Source of the DNA: Acinetobacter sp. CFCC 10889
GTDB lineage: Bacteria > Pseudomonadota > Gammaproteobacteria > Pseudomonadales > Moraxellaceae
Length of the DNA stretch: 64,000 nucleotides
Direction: 5' to 3'
NCBI RefSeq assembly: GCF_003268395.1
Contig: NZ_LQXQ01000013.1
Location: 29,828 to 93,827, forward strand
Positions 35,501 through 45,071 of the stretch are shown in pieces. The notes below the pieces were generated by a model. The model was not told the DNA's origin, ran no database searches, and worked only from the letters and a program-made list of their open reading frames with translations. A program made the position numbers and the translations under genes. The stretch's first letter is position 1. Each line of letters opens with the position of its first letter.

Positions 35501-35535
35501 ATAAGATCAACATTCCTGTTAAATATTGATCTTAT
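35501..35535. other. Intercistronic hairpin between porin and haemagglutinin genes
   Basis: Perfect ten-base inverted repeat ATAAGATCAA / TTGATCTTAT with a 15-base spacer, 13 bases past the porin stop codon. The T-run lies on the plus-strand side only, so on the operon strand it is more likely an RNA-processing or attenuation element than a terminator (inference). Confidence 0.5.
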
Positions 35536-35547
35536 TTTTTGTTTTTC

Positions 35548-37164
35548 TTAGAAACGTGCATTTAAATCTAGTTGTAAAACATCAACTTTATAGGGCTCAC
35601 CAGTAATCGTATCTGCACTTAAATAACGCATACCTAACCATGCATTTTTACTAAAACCATAATTTCCAGACACAAAGAACCCTTTGGCATTTGTTCCACC
35701 TAAATGAAAATCACTGTCCGTAAATGCATCTAGTACAGCATCACTTTCTAAGTAACGATAGCCAGCACCAATATTCCACTGACCAATTTCTGTAGGTTTT
35801 GGATGCCCAAACATAGCTTTGACTTGATAACCTTCATCACCACCATCAAAGTAACCTTTACTTGAGTTCGTCACTGGTCCTAACTTTTTAATACGTCCTT
35901 CATCAAAACCAAGATTTTTCACATAATCCAAGTTAAATAAAACATGACGGTCCTCAGCTAAAGTAAAGTCTAGCTGTGTGTTTAAATTTAAAATTTCATA
36001 AGGTGTAGCTAAACCAAAATATTGGTATTGTGGACCTGTTGGATCATTTGAAATATCAAGTTGGCGAAGTGCAAACAAAGTATTACCTTGCTGCATAAAA
36101 CCTGGGCGAGTATTGTCAGTATTACAGCTAATCTGTGTTGTATATGCTGGACATGGATCTGATAAATTTCCGACAACATTATAATAATGGAAATATCCTA
36201 AACCGAGCTTGGCATTAAGATCTTCTTGAATTTTCCAATCTGCACCAATTTGACCTGCAAATAACCATTTATCATCACTTGACTGTTTATCTAATGAATA
36301 AGTTGGTAAATCTACAGACGTATTTTGTACACTCAATGCACCTGCTGTAATAAATGGACGGAACGTATCCGTTAATTCAAACTGATATTTCCCAGCAAAA
36401 CCATCAAAACCTAAATCATCATCCCAAAGTAAATCACTGCTATACCAAGGATTTTCCATGCGTCCTGCATAAAGCGATAAATTTTCAATGGGTTGATACG
36501 TCAAATACGCACGATCAAATCCGATATTGTAACGATTGAAATTATTTCCTAGTGTGTCATTGCTACTTACTGGATTGGTAAATCCACCTGTCGTCAAACG
36601 AAAATCTGCTTTTAAAGTTTCTGATACATCTGCCGTTAACCCCAAACGTGCACGTAAACGTAAACGATGGCGGTCTTCTGTTGTATTTAAAATTGCTGGT
36701 AATTGTCCACTATTTACACGGGTATCGTATGGTGCACCATTGTTAATGGCATTAAAATTGATGAATTGCTTTGAATTGCTTTCATCATAATAATTGCCCT
36801 CTCCACGCACACGAATATCACCATATAATTTGATCCTATTAATCCAATCAGGTAATGCAGATGGTTGTGCCCAATTCTCTTTTTTTGCTGTTGCAAGAAC
36901 TTCTTGCTTAATCTCGTCTCGAATACGTTTGCGTTCACTTTCTGGTAAATAAATCACACGTACTTCACGCTCAGGTGTTGTCAATGCAGTTGATGCTTTT
37001 TCGACAGGTAATGGTGCATCTTCAACTGCTGCTAGATTTTCGGTTTCAGATGCAACAGATGATTGATCTTCCGCTATAGCAACCATCGGTATAGCAAAAA
37101 TACAGACCGAAAAAGAACATTTTATCCATGTACTCAACTTTGACTTTTTACTTAATTTAATCAT
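35548..37164 (-). CDS. Outer-membrane putative porin of the adhesin cluster
   Basis: From the ATG at 37164 (GGAG five bases upstream) it has 538 residues. A signal peptide ends near AIPMVAIAED. A charged helical segment (PESERKRIRDEIKQEVLATA, about 90-110) precedes a barrel with many alternating aromatic strands (GDIRVRGEGNYYD, LSLYAGRMENPWYSSDLLWD) and a terminal strand ending in Phe (VDVLQLDLNARF), the outer-membrane signature. It resembles the 'putative porin' family. Its position between TonB and the adhesin suggests a role in adhesin export or anchoring (inference), though it could simply be a transport porin. Confidence 0.75.
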   Translation of the reverse strand: MIKLSKKSKLSTWIKCSFSVCIFAIPMVAIAEDQSSVASETENLAAVEDAPLPVEKASTALTTPEREVRVIYLPESERKRIRDEIKQEVLATAKKENWAQPSALPDWINRIKLYGDIRVRGEGNYYDESNSKQFINFNAINNGAPYDTRVNSGQLPAILNTTEDRHRLRLRARLGLTADVSETLKADFRLTTGGFTNPVSSNDTLGNNFNRYNIGFDRAYLTYQPIENLSLYAGRMENPWYSSDLLWDDDLGFDGFAGKYQFELTDTFRPFITAGALSVQNTSVDLPTYSLDKQSSDDKWLFAGQIGADWKIQEDLNAKLGLGYFHYYNVVGNLSDPCPAYTTQISCNTDNTRPGFMQQGNTLFALRQLDISNDPTGPQYQYFGLATPYEILNLNTQLDFTLAEDRHVLFNLDYVKNLGFDEGRIKKLGPVTNSSKGYFDGGDEGYQVKAMFGHPKPTEIGQWNIGAGYRYLESDAVLDAFTDSDFHLGGTNAKGFFVSGNYGFSKNAWLGMRYLSADTITGEPYKVDVLQLDLNARF

Positions 37165-37198
37165 TATAGCTCCACAATTTTTCATCATATTTATATAC

Positions 37199-37930
37199 TT
37201 AAGAAGATCTCACCTTGATTTCCACAGGTGGCTGAATCCCATTTGGTGCTGCTTGTTTCGGTTTAGGTCCATTTAAAATGGTCTCTTGTAAAATCTCATC
37301 CATTTCAGGATTTCCTGTAGAACCAATTAGCTCTACTCTTGTCATTTTTCCATCCGCATCCCACCAAACCTTTGCACCTAAGTTGTAACGTGTTCTCAGT
37401 AACTTACGTTCTTTCTGCAGTACACTACGGAAATGGTTTTGCAACATTGCGGTATACCAACCTAAATTATTTCCACCACCATTTGATCCTGCACCTAAAC
37501 CACCACTACCCCCACTACCTCCTAATGATGTTGAGCCACCAGGTTTCCCTCCTAAATTAAAGCCATCAGATGGTCCAGTGCCCTCCGCATCTAATGCCAA
37601 AGGTCCTGCAGGTTTGGGGGAATCTTGTTGATCTGGTGTTGGTTCTTTCGGTTGATCCTGTGGCAATTCCTCTTTCGGTGGTTCAATGGTTTTTTCCTCA
37701 GGAGGTTGCTCTTCAGGAGGAGGAGGCTCTTCCTTGGGTGGCGGTGGGGGAGGTGGCGGTGGTGGAGGCGGTTGAATAATTTGAATCTGAATTGCTTCAG
37801 GTACAATCTTACGTTTCACTGCACTGGTCGATGTCATCCACCAATAAATCACACTACCAAGCACAAGCAATAGAATGAATCCACCTATTACCCAACGGTA
37901 TTTCCACAATTTGCGTATATCTAGTTTCAT
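37199..37930 (-). CDS. TonB-like energy transducer
   Basis: 243 residues. A basic N-terminus and one membrane helix (about 14-32, WVIGGFILLLVLGSVIYWW) are followed by a proline-rich periplasmic spacer (a run of 12 or more Pro with Glu/Lys segments, about 53-110), a Gly/Ser-rich stretch (about 120-155), and a C-terminal TonB-type domain (YNLGAKVWWDADGKMTRVEL, then GSTGNPEMDEILQETI). TonB proteins couple the inner-membrane ExbB/ExbD motor to outer-membrane partners. It lies next to exbD- and exbB-like genes, so these three probably form a dedicated motor. Confidence 0.85.
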   Translation of the reverse strand: MKLDIRKLWKYRWVIGGFILLLVLGSVIYWWMTSTSAVKRKIVPEAIQIQIIQPPPPPPPPPPPPKEEPPPPEEQPPEEKTIEPPKEELPQDQPKEPTPDQQDSPKPAGPLALDAEGTGPSDGFNLGGKPGGSTSLGGSGGSGGLGAGSNGGGNNLGWYTAMLQNHFRSVLQKERKLLRTRYNLGAKVWWDADGKMTRVELIGSTGNPEMDEILQETILNGPKPKQAAPNGIQPPVEIKVRSS

Positions 37931-37955
37931 GACATTCGCCTAATGAATCGCCCGT

Positions 37956-38360
37956 CTATTGCACCAATCGCTGTGTCACAAGACCCAACTGCGTGATGTT
38001 TAGTTTTCCTAACAGTGCTAATACAGCCACAACATTGTCATACTGTGTTGCACCATCCCCTCTGACTACCACAGGCAGTTCTGGATTTTCAGCTTGTAAA
38101 GTCTTTAACCTTGTTTCAAGCTCATCTAAAGTTACAGGAATAGCATCAATAAAAATTTTGCCACTATCTGTAATCGTAATTGCCACTGTTTTCGGTTTTG
38201 CTAAGCTCGGCGTATCGCTCGCTTTAGGCAAATTCACCTTGACACCTTGTACAGTTGCCGTTGTCATGATGATAAAAACAATCAACAATACATAAGCCAA
38301 GTCCAACATTGGTGTGACGTTAATATCGTCATAAGCTTTATCTTCACTTTGTAATTGCAT
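37956..38360 (-). CDS. ExbD/TolR-family biopolymer transport protein
   Basis: 134 residues, the usual ExbD size. MQLQSEDKAYDDINVTPMLD precedes one membrane helix (LAYVLLIVFIIMTTA) with the conserved Asp (INVTPMLDLAYVLL) that carries protons in ExbB-ExbD and TolQ-TolR motors. A periplasmic domain follows. The start lies three bases past the stop of the ExbB-like fusion, indicating tight coupling. Confidence 0.9.
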   Translation of the reverse strand: MQLQSEDKAYDDINVTPMLDLAYVLLIVFIIMTTATVQGVKVNLPKASDTPSLAKPKTVAITITDSGKIFIDAIPVTLDELETRLKTLQAENPELPVVVRGDGATQYDNVVAVLALLGKLNITQLGLVTQRLVQ

Positions 38361-38362
38361 GA

Positions 38363-40246
38363 CTACTCCCTCTCATTTCTAGGTAATAATTTGCTTGGAT
38401 TTGCATAGTTTTCTGCCATACGTGTCACGATCACGCTGAGAAAGCTATACATTTGTGAGGTGGCATCTTTAATACGTGTAATTAAAAAGTTGTAGCCAAA
38501 TAATGCAGGGATTGCGACCAATAGACCCGCAACAGTTGCTGCTAAAGCGCCTGCAACACCCGGTGCAATGGCATTGATATTGACATCACCCGAAGAAGCA
38601 ATTGCTGCGAAAGTGATCATTACGCCCATGACTGTTCCTAACAATCCAAGGAAAGGTCCACCACTGATTGCGATAGTGAGTAAAACTAAATGACGGTTTA
38701 AACCTAAATTTTCTTTGGTGAGTTGTGCTTCTAACTTGGCACGAATTGCTTCTATAGACTGAGGACTAAGCTGTTCATTATTTTTAAAATTTTCAGATTC
38801 AACACGTTTTTCGAGCTCTTTTTCACCTAAATGGAATAAGTGATAAAGCGGTGATTTTTTTACGAGTGCTTTACTTTGTTCTGAAAGTTGTATCGCTGTG
38901 CTCTGTCCTGTTGCAACACTTTCTAATACAGCAAAATCACCATTCACATCGTGATATAAGTTTTGAAATGCTTCATTGGCTTTTAATATTCTTTTAATTA
39001 ATACTGCTTTGCGCCACATTACAATCCAGCTCATAATTGCCATGATGCTACAAATCACAATCACGATCCAACCATCAATCGTCAATGCACCTAAAATGAT
39101 GCCCATGAAACCTGTTTGCCATGTTGAAGTTTGTTCATCTTCACCATAAGCAACTAAACTATTGCCAATATTTTGATTCAATACTTGTGCTTGAATAAAA
39201 TCGGAACTGTGTGCTTGTTTAGATATTGAAAGTTCATCTAAACTGCCTATAAACGCATTTTGAGGGTTTGCTGATATTTCCTCAGCACTTGCACCAACCA
39301 CCATATCAGCACCTAATACAGCAACACCAGATAATGTCGGTAATGTCGTTGCCAAACTTGCCACGATCTGCCCATCAACCAATAAGTTAATTTTATTTTC
39401 TGTAGCACTCACTGAGATCTGGTGCCAGTCCGTACCTGCCAATGGACTAACTGCTGTAGTAGTTTGATTTGCACCCGCACTATTACTGACTTGTAAATAA
39501 GGTGCTCCTTGATTTAAACCCACCACAAAAGCCTGATCATTTTCACGACGTGAATAAAGTACCGCTGTTGATCCTGCTGTTGTCGGTTTTATCCAAACAG
39601 ACCATGTTAATTTTGATTCTGGTGTAAGTGCCAAAGAAGCTGAAGCAGGTACAATCACAACATTAGTGCCTGTAAATTTGGCACTATTCCCAATAATTCC
39701 ACTATCAGTTTCAACTGTAGATGTTGAATTATTGGCATAACTTGTTGTATCAGATACAGGCGTGGCTATTTCATTAAAATGATAAACAAGGGATTGATTA
39801 CCATCATACGTTGCACTTGGCGTATCTCCTTTAGGCGCTTTAGCATTACCGTAATACATCCAAATACTGGTTTTATTATTCAGTTTAAGCTTTGGTACAT
39901 TCACCCAAACAAAGCCAAGATTTGATGCAGCATCATATTTTTCAATATGAAATTTCAAAGGCGTTTTATCATCAGCACTGATAAAACGTAAATCAGTGCC
40001 ACTGGCTTGCGCATCTTTAAAATTAAATACGCCTTCATGTAAGCGAATAAGTACAGGGACACTGTCTAATTCACCTGTATTTTTAATATTACTGGTGTCC
40101 AAGACCAATGGCTTACGATAAGCCCATTCATTATTCCACCACGCCATCGCTTGCGTAGAACCAAGTAAATAAAAACTTAGCAATAAAAACCATTTTATTG
40201 AAAGCTTTTGTTTTAATATTTTAGGAAAGCCACTACATGAATACAT
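38363..40246 (-). CDS. DUF2341-LamG-ExbB/MotA/TolQ fusion protein
   Basis: 627 residues combining parts that are normally separate. A signal peptide (KWFLLLSFYLLGSTQAMAW) leads to a DUF2341 domain (about 40-140: WNNEWAYRKPLVLD, IWMYYGNAKAPKG). A LamG/concanavalin-like domain follows (about 150-345: KLTWSVWIKPTTAGS, NKINLLVDGQIVA). After a membrane helix near 375-400 comes an ExbB/TolQ domain with the diagnostic late segment LGLLGTVMGVMITF and AGALAATVAGLLVAIPALFGYN. The C-terminal motor plus the ExbD and TonB genes downstream make an Exb-type proton channel. The N-terminal beta-sandwich modules would face the periplasm, perhaps to bind the adhesin in transit (inference). Confidence 0.85.
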   Translation of the reverse strand: MYSCSGFPKILKQKLSIKWFLLLSFYLLGSTQAMAWWNNEWAYRKPLVLDTSNIKNTGELDSVPVLIRLHEGVFNFKDAQASGTDLRFISADDKTPLKFHIEKYDAASNLGFVWVNVPKLKLNNKTSIWMYYGNAKAPKGDTPSATYDGNQSLVYHFNEIATPVSDTTSYANNSTSTVETDSGIIGNSAKFTGTNVVIVPASASLALTPESKLTWSVWIKPTTAGSTAVLYSRRENDQAFVVGLNQGAPYLQVSNSAGANQTTTAVSPLAGTDWHQISVSATENKINLLVDGQIVASLATTLPTLSGVAVLGADMVVGASAEEISANPQNAFIGSLDELSISKQAHSSDFIQAQVLNQNIGNSLVAYGEDEQTSTWQTGFMGIILGALTIDGWIVIVICSIMAIMSWIVMWRKAVLIKRILKANEAFQNLYHDVNGDFAVLESVATGQSTAIQLSEQSKALVKKSPLYHLFHLGEKELEKRVESENFKNNEQLSPQSIEAIRAKLEAQLTKENLGLNRHLVLLTIAISGGPFLGLLGTVMGVMITFAAIASSGDVNINAIAPGVAGALAATVAGLLVAIPALFGYNFLITRIKDATSQMYSFLSVIVTRMAENYANPSKLLPRNERE

Positions 40247-40260
40247 AATTGAAAAACCTT

Positions 40261-41904
40261 TTAGAATGATGATTTAATTTGAAATAAAACGCGATCGTCA
40301 CCCTCTCGAGTGTTGAGTCCATCTTGTAGTGGTAAAGCCCATTCAACATTTCCATCTACATAATCAAAAACACGAAAACTTAAGCCCAAGCCTGTACTTG
40401 AAATCGTTGTAGAACGATCTACGCCTTTCAGCGCTCTTTTTGTATGCACAGAACCAGCATTTAAAAATCCGTACAGATTTAAATCATCGACAAATGTATT
40501 TTTTAAGAAAGATCGAAATAAAACTGGGCTTTTTAGGTCTACGCCTGCTGAAACACCATAATCACCCACCACTTCAGCTTCGTAATAGCCTCGAACTGAA
40601 TCTGCACCACCGATGCTAAATTGTTCATATGAAATCAAAGGTTGGTCTGTGATTTGACCTTTTAAATTAGAAAGCAGTTGCATACCATTTTTAAAATCAT
40701 AGATATTTGAAAGACCAAAACGTAAGGCAAGGTTTTGCCCACTTGCATCCATACGACTGTTTTGAAATTCTTTTATGTCATCACCAAGTTGGCGTGAAGC
40801 GAACACAAAACCAAGATCTGCCTGTGTTGTATTTTGTGTTGCACGCCATAAAGCCGTGTAATTTAAAGAAATTGGATAATATAAAAGAGGGGTTTTTTGA
40901 TCTTCTGCTCCAGCTTTCCCAGCAAATCCAATATTTTGTTTAAAGTCTTTGCGATCTATACCGAATGATAAATTATCGCTAAAATTTTCTTTAGAACGTA
41001 AATTTGCAATACCACGAATACCCAAAATATTCCCTTTACCTAAAGTCTCAATCCCTCCTAAAGTCGAAACATTACTATCGGAACGAATGACATTTGCCAT
41101 CACGCTATAGCGCGTATTTTCAATAGGAGCTAAATAGGAGGCATAAATCACCTGAGAATCGTCTAGATTTTTCGGTGCAAACTGATAACTTAAACTTGCA
41201 ACATGACCACGTTGCCACAAATCACTATATGAAATGTTGGCAGAAGTACGAAATTCGGTTGTACCAAAACTGCGCCTATTATTTAATTCAAGCGAACCAT
41301 GCAAAGGTAAATCATCATCCACAACTAAATCGACATCAATCGTATTAGCTTGTTGCCCCTCACTAATCGCAGGACTTACTCGTCGGTCTGGATTTTTATT
41401 TAATGCGATTAAGTCTTTATTAACTTGATTAAAATTTGGAACCTGACCTTCTGTAAATGAAGCAGCTTGTTGTTTAATTTTTTCAGTAGAACTATATTTT
41501 TCACCTTGGACAGATAGTTTACCTACACGACGTTCAATCACTTGTAAAAACACCACACCATCTTTTACACTTTGCTGTGGAATTAATACTTGAACGGATT
41601 TATAACCTTGATCTTGATATTCTTTTTCCAATGCTTCTCTCGCACGATCAACATCATCTAAAACACGGTCTTGACCTAAAAATGCATAAACAGTATTTTC
41701 AATTTGTTCTTGAGAAAGCACTGAATTACCTTGGATACGATATTCATAAATATCAAATTTATTTACTTCAACATTTCCAGAGGCTTGTGCCACATTATTT
41801 GAAGAAAGCTCAGAATCACCCTCAGCCCGAACCTGAATTATTAATGTAAAATTAATCACAGTAAAAAAAAACAGATATAAACTTAAATTCTTCTTATTGA
41901 CCAT
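40261..41904 (-). CDS. Two-partner secretion outer-membrane transporter (TpsB, FhaC/ShlB family)
   Basis: 547 residues. A signal peptide ends near VRAEGDS. POTRA domains follow (about 50-200): FDIYEYRIQGNSVLSQEQIE, then GVVFLQVIERRVGKLSVQG, then LVVDDDLPLHGSLELNNRRS. The C-terminal barrel includes the VRGYYE segment (VRGY/F motif, residue about 455) needed for export in FhaC, and ends in Phe (RVLFQIKSSF). It should translocate the large haemagglutinin encoded at the far end of this cluster. First gene of the operon, 15 bases before the ExbB-like fusion. Confidence 0.92.
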   Translation of the reverse strand: MVNKKNLSLYLFFFTVINFTLIIQVRAEGDSELSSNNVAQASGNVEVNKFDIYEYRIQGNSVLSQEQIENTVYAFLGQDRVLDDVDRAREALEKEYQDQGYKSVQVLIPQQSVKDGVVFLQVIERRVGKLSVQGEKYSSTEKIKQQAASFTEGQVPNFNQVNKDLIALNKNPDRRVSPAISEGQQANTIDVDLVVDDDLPLHGSLELNNRRSFGTTEFRTSANISYSDLWQRGHVASLSYQFAPKNLDDSQVIYASYLAPIENTRYSVMANVIRSDSNVSTLGGIETLGKGNILGIRGIANLRSKENFSDNLSFGIDRKDFKQNIGFAGKAGAEDQKTPLLYYPISLNYTALWRATQNTTQADLGFVFASRQLGDDIKEFQNSRMDASGQNLALRFGLSNIYDFKNGMQLLSNLKGQITDQPLISYEQFSIGGADSVRGYYEAEVVGDYGVSAGVDLKSPVLFRSFLKNTFVDDLNLYGFLNAGSVHTKRALKGVDRSTTISSTGLGLSFRVFDYVDGNVEWALPLQDGLNTREGDDRVLFQIKSSF

Positions 41905-42644
41905 AGTGATACCTACAATACATAAAGAAACTCACAAAATAATTATTTTTACATTAAATTCAATTATTTAAATTAAAACTTAAAATAATTAACACTTCAA
42001 AAATTTAGGTTGTTTTTTAACCATAGGTAAATAAACTAAGGGAAATTTGTTTCATATTGGTTTCAAATTTATTAAAATATCTAAACAATTAAAATCATTT
42101 TTATAAAGTTATAGATTTTTTTAAAACAACTTTTATTAGAATAAAAATTAAACAAATGAATATAAAGGATATTAATTAAATTTTTATAAAAGATTTCATA
42201 ACATAATTATGATTATTTTAAATTAATATAATTATTTCATAAATAAATATAGAGAAATATTTATTTTTACATTCAATTAGTTACCAATAAATTTCAACCC
42301 ATAATAATTATTTACAAATATGATGATATCGACACTTCACCCAATAAAAAGTTAAGTTTTAAACTTTAAATCAGAATTGGTCTAAAAATATGACAATTAA
42401 GTATCTACGTAAATTAAATATGTTATCGATTTACAGAAGTTTGATAAAATAGATACTGATAGGTTTCTCTTTTATCCTTATCAAAAACACAGTAATTTTT
42501 AGAAAACAAAATATATGATTTATTATCAATTTTATATATTTACCAAATATAACTATTTGGCACATATATTGAATATTAGTTGTAACAACTAAAACACCAC
42601 ATATAAATAATATCAACGACTTCACTAATATAACGTCTATCTTT
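41905..42644. other. Long AT-rich region upstream of the adhesin operon
   Basis: 740 bases of extremely AT-rich DNA. The only longer frame (42431-42685, minus) has a composition and overlap that look spurious. It should contain the promoter of the adhesin operon; this composition would suit silencing by H-NS-like proteins (inference). Confidence 0.55.
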
Positions 42645-43043
42645 CTATAAAATATTAGTTCTAGCGTAGACAAAAAATTCATCACCTAAACGATCATAAC
42701 GCAAAGATAACCCACCCTTTGCGATCCAACGTACTAAAAATTTTTCATACACATCTGCTTTTTTGTGAGAGGTTGCATGAAACGTCCAGTATTGAATTTT
42801 ATACGTATAAATAATTTGCTCAATGCGCTGACTGACTTGTCTTAAAATTTTTAATGCAGGTAATTTTAAATCTAAATCTTCATAAATTGGGTCATCACGG
42901 AACAAAGCGAGTTCTGGATTTTTTCGATAATTAATATTCAGTTTTGCACGTGTTGGTTGAATTAAATAAAAAGTAAACTTGTAATGATTAAACTGAAGAA
43001 TGTAATGTAAATCATCAATATATAAATCTTCTTTAATAATCAC
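42645..43043 (-). CDS. Uncharacterised protein, 132 residues
   Basis: Family not recognised. It is rich in Tyr, Lys and Ile, and has no signal peptide or membrane helix. Visible features are a predicted beta-rich N-terminus (YILQFNHYKFTFYLIQPTRA) and a charged C-terminus (LSLRYDRLGDEFFVYARTN). It starts 21 bases after the stop of the preceding unknown gene, so the pair is probably co-transcribed, and both lie upstream of the adhesin operon on the same strand. Confidence 0.55.
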   Translation of the reverse strand: MIIKEDLYIDDLHYILQFNHYKFTFYLIQPTRAKLNINYRKNPELALFRDDPIYEDLDLKLPALKILRQVSQRIEQIIYTYKIQYWTFHATSHKKADVYEKFLVRWIAKGGLSLRYDRLGDEFFVYARTNIL

Positions 43044-43064
43044 TGTACCTCCTGTGAAGTTAAA

Positions 43065-43613
43065 TTAAGATAAATTCAATGCCTCTAATACCGCTTTACC
43101 TTTGAGTTGTCGTGCTAAACGTGCAAAATTAGTTTTTGGTTCATTGATCACAAATTGTTGATCGGTTTGCTGAATTTTTGTCTGTGTAGGATCAACAATA
43201 AAATCTGTCCAAAAATTTGCAATTAACCATGTTGCAACTTCATTTTTATGAAGTATTTTTTCAATTGAAGCAAACGATTTTAAAATTAGAATATTCACAC
43301 GCATATTCACAAAATAAAGGCAACAAAAAGTATCTATATGTGCAAAGCGACAAATCTTACTCAAATGATATTTAAACTTTTCAATTGCAACATTTTTTGG
43401 TTGTATGATCCAAAAAAATAATTGTGGTGCACTTAGATTTGGATCTGTTATAACAAACTGTTGAAATGGGTAATGCAAAGCAAATAATACAGCAGCAATT
43501 TCTACCTTTTGCTGCACAATAGGTATCAGATAAATACAAGTACTTTCATTAGATTCAGCCTCTAAAAGCCATGCATTTATTAGATTAAAATCATTATTGG
43601 CGTGTTGATTCAT
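43065..43613 (-). CDS. Uncharacterised protein, 182 residues
   Basis: Family not recognised. It is soluble, with an aromatic-rich core (SAPQLFFWIIQPKNVAIEKF) and a basic Leu-rich C-terminal helix (NFARLARQLKGKAVLEALNL). Proximity to the adhesin operon hints at a regulatory or accessory link, but a 740-base gap and no recognised domain leave that open. Confidence 0.55.
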   Translation of the reverse strand: MNQHANNDFNLINAWLLEAESNESTCIYLIPIVQQKVEIAAVLFALHYPFQQFVITDPNLSAPQLFFWIIQPKNVAIEKFKYHLSKICRFAHIDTFCCLYFVNMRVNILILKSFASIEKILHKNEVATWLIANFWTDFIVDPTQTKIQQTDQQFVINEPKTNFARLARQLKGKAVLEALNLS

Positions 43614-43916
43614 TATTTTTTATCACTCAATTATCTATAGACAAACATATTTTTTATTCAGTTTTCTCTCAACCATTAATTTACGATTTTAAAAATTTAC
43701 GCACAATATATTCACACGCCAAAGCGACACAAACTGTCGCAAAGTATAATTTACCTACTTTTATTTGTTATTTTACATGCTAGGATTTAATGGAAATTTA
43801 AACTTTCCAATTAACAATCTCACTCATTTTTACAATATAAACCAAGGCTGGTTTTAGGCACTCAAATCACAACACTTCTTCTACAAACTTCATTCTATTT
43901 AAAAATTTAGGTGTGT
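43614..43916. other. Divergent intergenic region
   Basis: About 300 AT-rich bases between two divergent transcription units. No gene seen; promoters for both sides are expected here. Confidence 0.5.
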
Positions 43917-44579
43917 ATGTATTATCAATATTTTCAAGAAATCAAAGATTATCGTTTTTCAGAACATCAAATTTTGGTATTTGGTTGTCATGAACTCGGT
44001 AAACATTATTCAGGTTATGCACAAACTGCTTTACATCATTTTGGTGCGGTATTGGGTCAAGGTGAAGGTCGTCAAGGACAGGCTTATGGCATTCCAACCA
44101 TTGCTAAAAATGGTCAGATTTTAGATCTAAAAGCTATTGAGAATTATATTGAAAACTTCAAAAAGTATGCTGAACAGCATCCACATTTACAGTTTATGAT
44201 GACTGAAATTGGCTGTGGTTTTGCCAAATATCGAGTTGATCAAATTGCACCACTTTTTCTCAATGCACCGAAAAATATTCACTTTCCATTCAGTTTTATG
44301 ACTTTTTTAGAAAAGTTGTATGAATTTACAGTGGAAGATATTACTCAAGTTTGGAAGTCCGATGCGCACTATCTTGAACTGCCGCAAGATTTCGGCATCA
44401 TTGCCCGACTGCCTTTTAAGCACACAGATCAATTGATCAATCTACCCAATATTTGGGAGAAATATCCATCAAATTCACAACAGTATTTAAAATTGGATGA
44501 GCAACAATTTGTGCAACTCCATCATGCCATTGAAAAATTTAAACAAGATGAAGCTGCTCTATTTGCAGATCTTATTTAA
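43917..44579 (+). CDS. Macro/A1pp-like protein related to phage VFGSN-type proteins
   Basis: 220 residues from the ATG at 43917 (AGG just upstream; an in-frame GTG at 43911 is less likely). The N-terminal segment LVFGCHELGKHYSGYAQTAL then GAVLGQGEGRQGQAYGIPT resembles a small family in phages and bacteria with the pattern VFGSN..G.HG.GAA..A...GA..GQG.G..G.SYAIPT, followed by TEIGCGFAKYRVDQIAPLF. The fold is thought to be macro-domain-like (from memory). Together with a downstream phosphoesterase and an ADP-ribosylglycohydrolase relic, a role in ADP-ribose or nucleotide metabolism is plausible. Confidence 0.62.
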   Translation: MYYQYFQEIKDYRFSEHQILVFGCHELGKHYSGYAQTALHHFGAVLGQGEGRQGQAYGIPTIAKNGQILDLKAIENYIENFKKYAEQHPHLQFMMTEIGCGFAKYRVDQIAPLFLNAPKNIHFPFSFMTFLEKLYEFTVEDITQVWKSDAHYLELPQDFGIIARLPFKHTDQLINLPNIWEKYPSNSQQYLKLDEQQFVQLHHAIEKFKQDEAALFADLI

Positions 44580-44649
44580 GTTATTGATTTTATAAAAATT
44601 AAAGAGTGTTTTATATTCATTCACCCTGAACAATAAATCGAGAGTGCTG

Positions 44650-45054
44650 ATGAAAATATTCAATACCATTCGACTTGCGACAGGCGAGACTGAAATTCAA
44701 CAGTTTCAAGTCGATCAAACCACAGATAATATTCAAATGCAGATTGAGCACTTACAGCAAGCATCTGATCATGATGAAACAGTATTGATGGCTGAATATG
44801 CTGCTGAAAATAACCTTGTTTTAGACTATGCAGTAAAATATTGGTTAGGTTATGGTTTATATCATCCTGAATTTGCACAGCTTGATCAAAAAAATTTACA
44901 AGCTCGTTCCCCCAAAATCATTTTACTCAAGCCAAATCATCCTGCCACGGAAACTTTTGCTCATGTTGGACGAGTGGTATTTGATTTGGATGAATATCAA
45001 CATCAAGTTGAACAATTGTTGCATTGGGTGCCACCACTTGGGGATGGCGATTAA
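44650..45054 (+). CDS. Uncharacterised protein, 134 residues
   Basis: Family not recognised. The ATG at 44650 is supported by GAGAG five bases upstream. It is an acidic, Gln-rich, cytoplasmic protein ending HWVPPLGDGD. It sits 70 bases after the macro-like gene and 17 bases before the phosphoesterase gene, so it is probably part of one plus-strand operon. Confidence 0.6.
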   Translation: MKIFNTIRLATGETEIQQFQVDQTTDNIQMQIEHLQQASDHDETVLMAEYAAENNLVLDYAVKYWLGYGLYHPEFAQLDQKNLQARSPKIILLKPNHPATETFAHVGRVVFDLDEYQHQVEQLLHWVPPLGDGD

Positions 45055-45071
45055 AAAATTAAAGGAACATG

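Noticed and set aside
35501..35535. Hairpin after the porin gene as a terminator ending the operon before the adhesin
   Set aside because: The T-run lies on the opposite strand and the adhesin gene follows with no obvious own promoter, so read-through seems likelier.
42431..42685. 84-codon minus-strand frame in the AT-rich gap
   Set aside because: It overlaps the end of a better-supported gene, has Ile/Lys/Phe-only composition typical of AT-rich noise, and no ribosome site.
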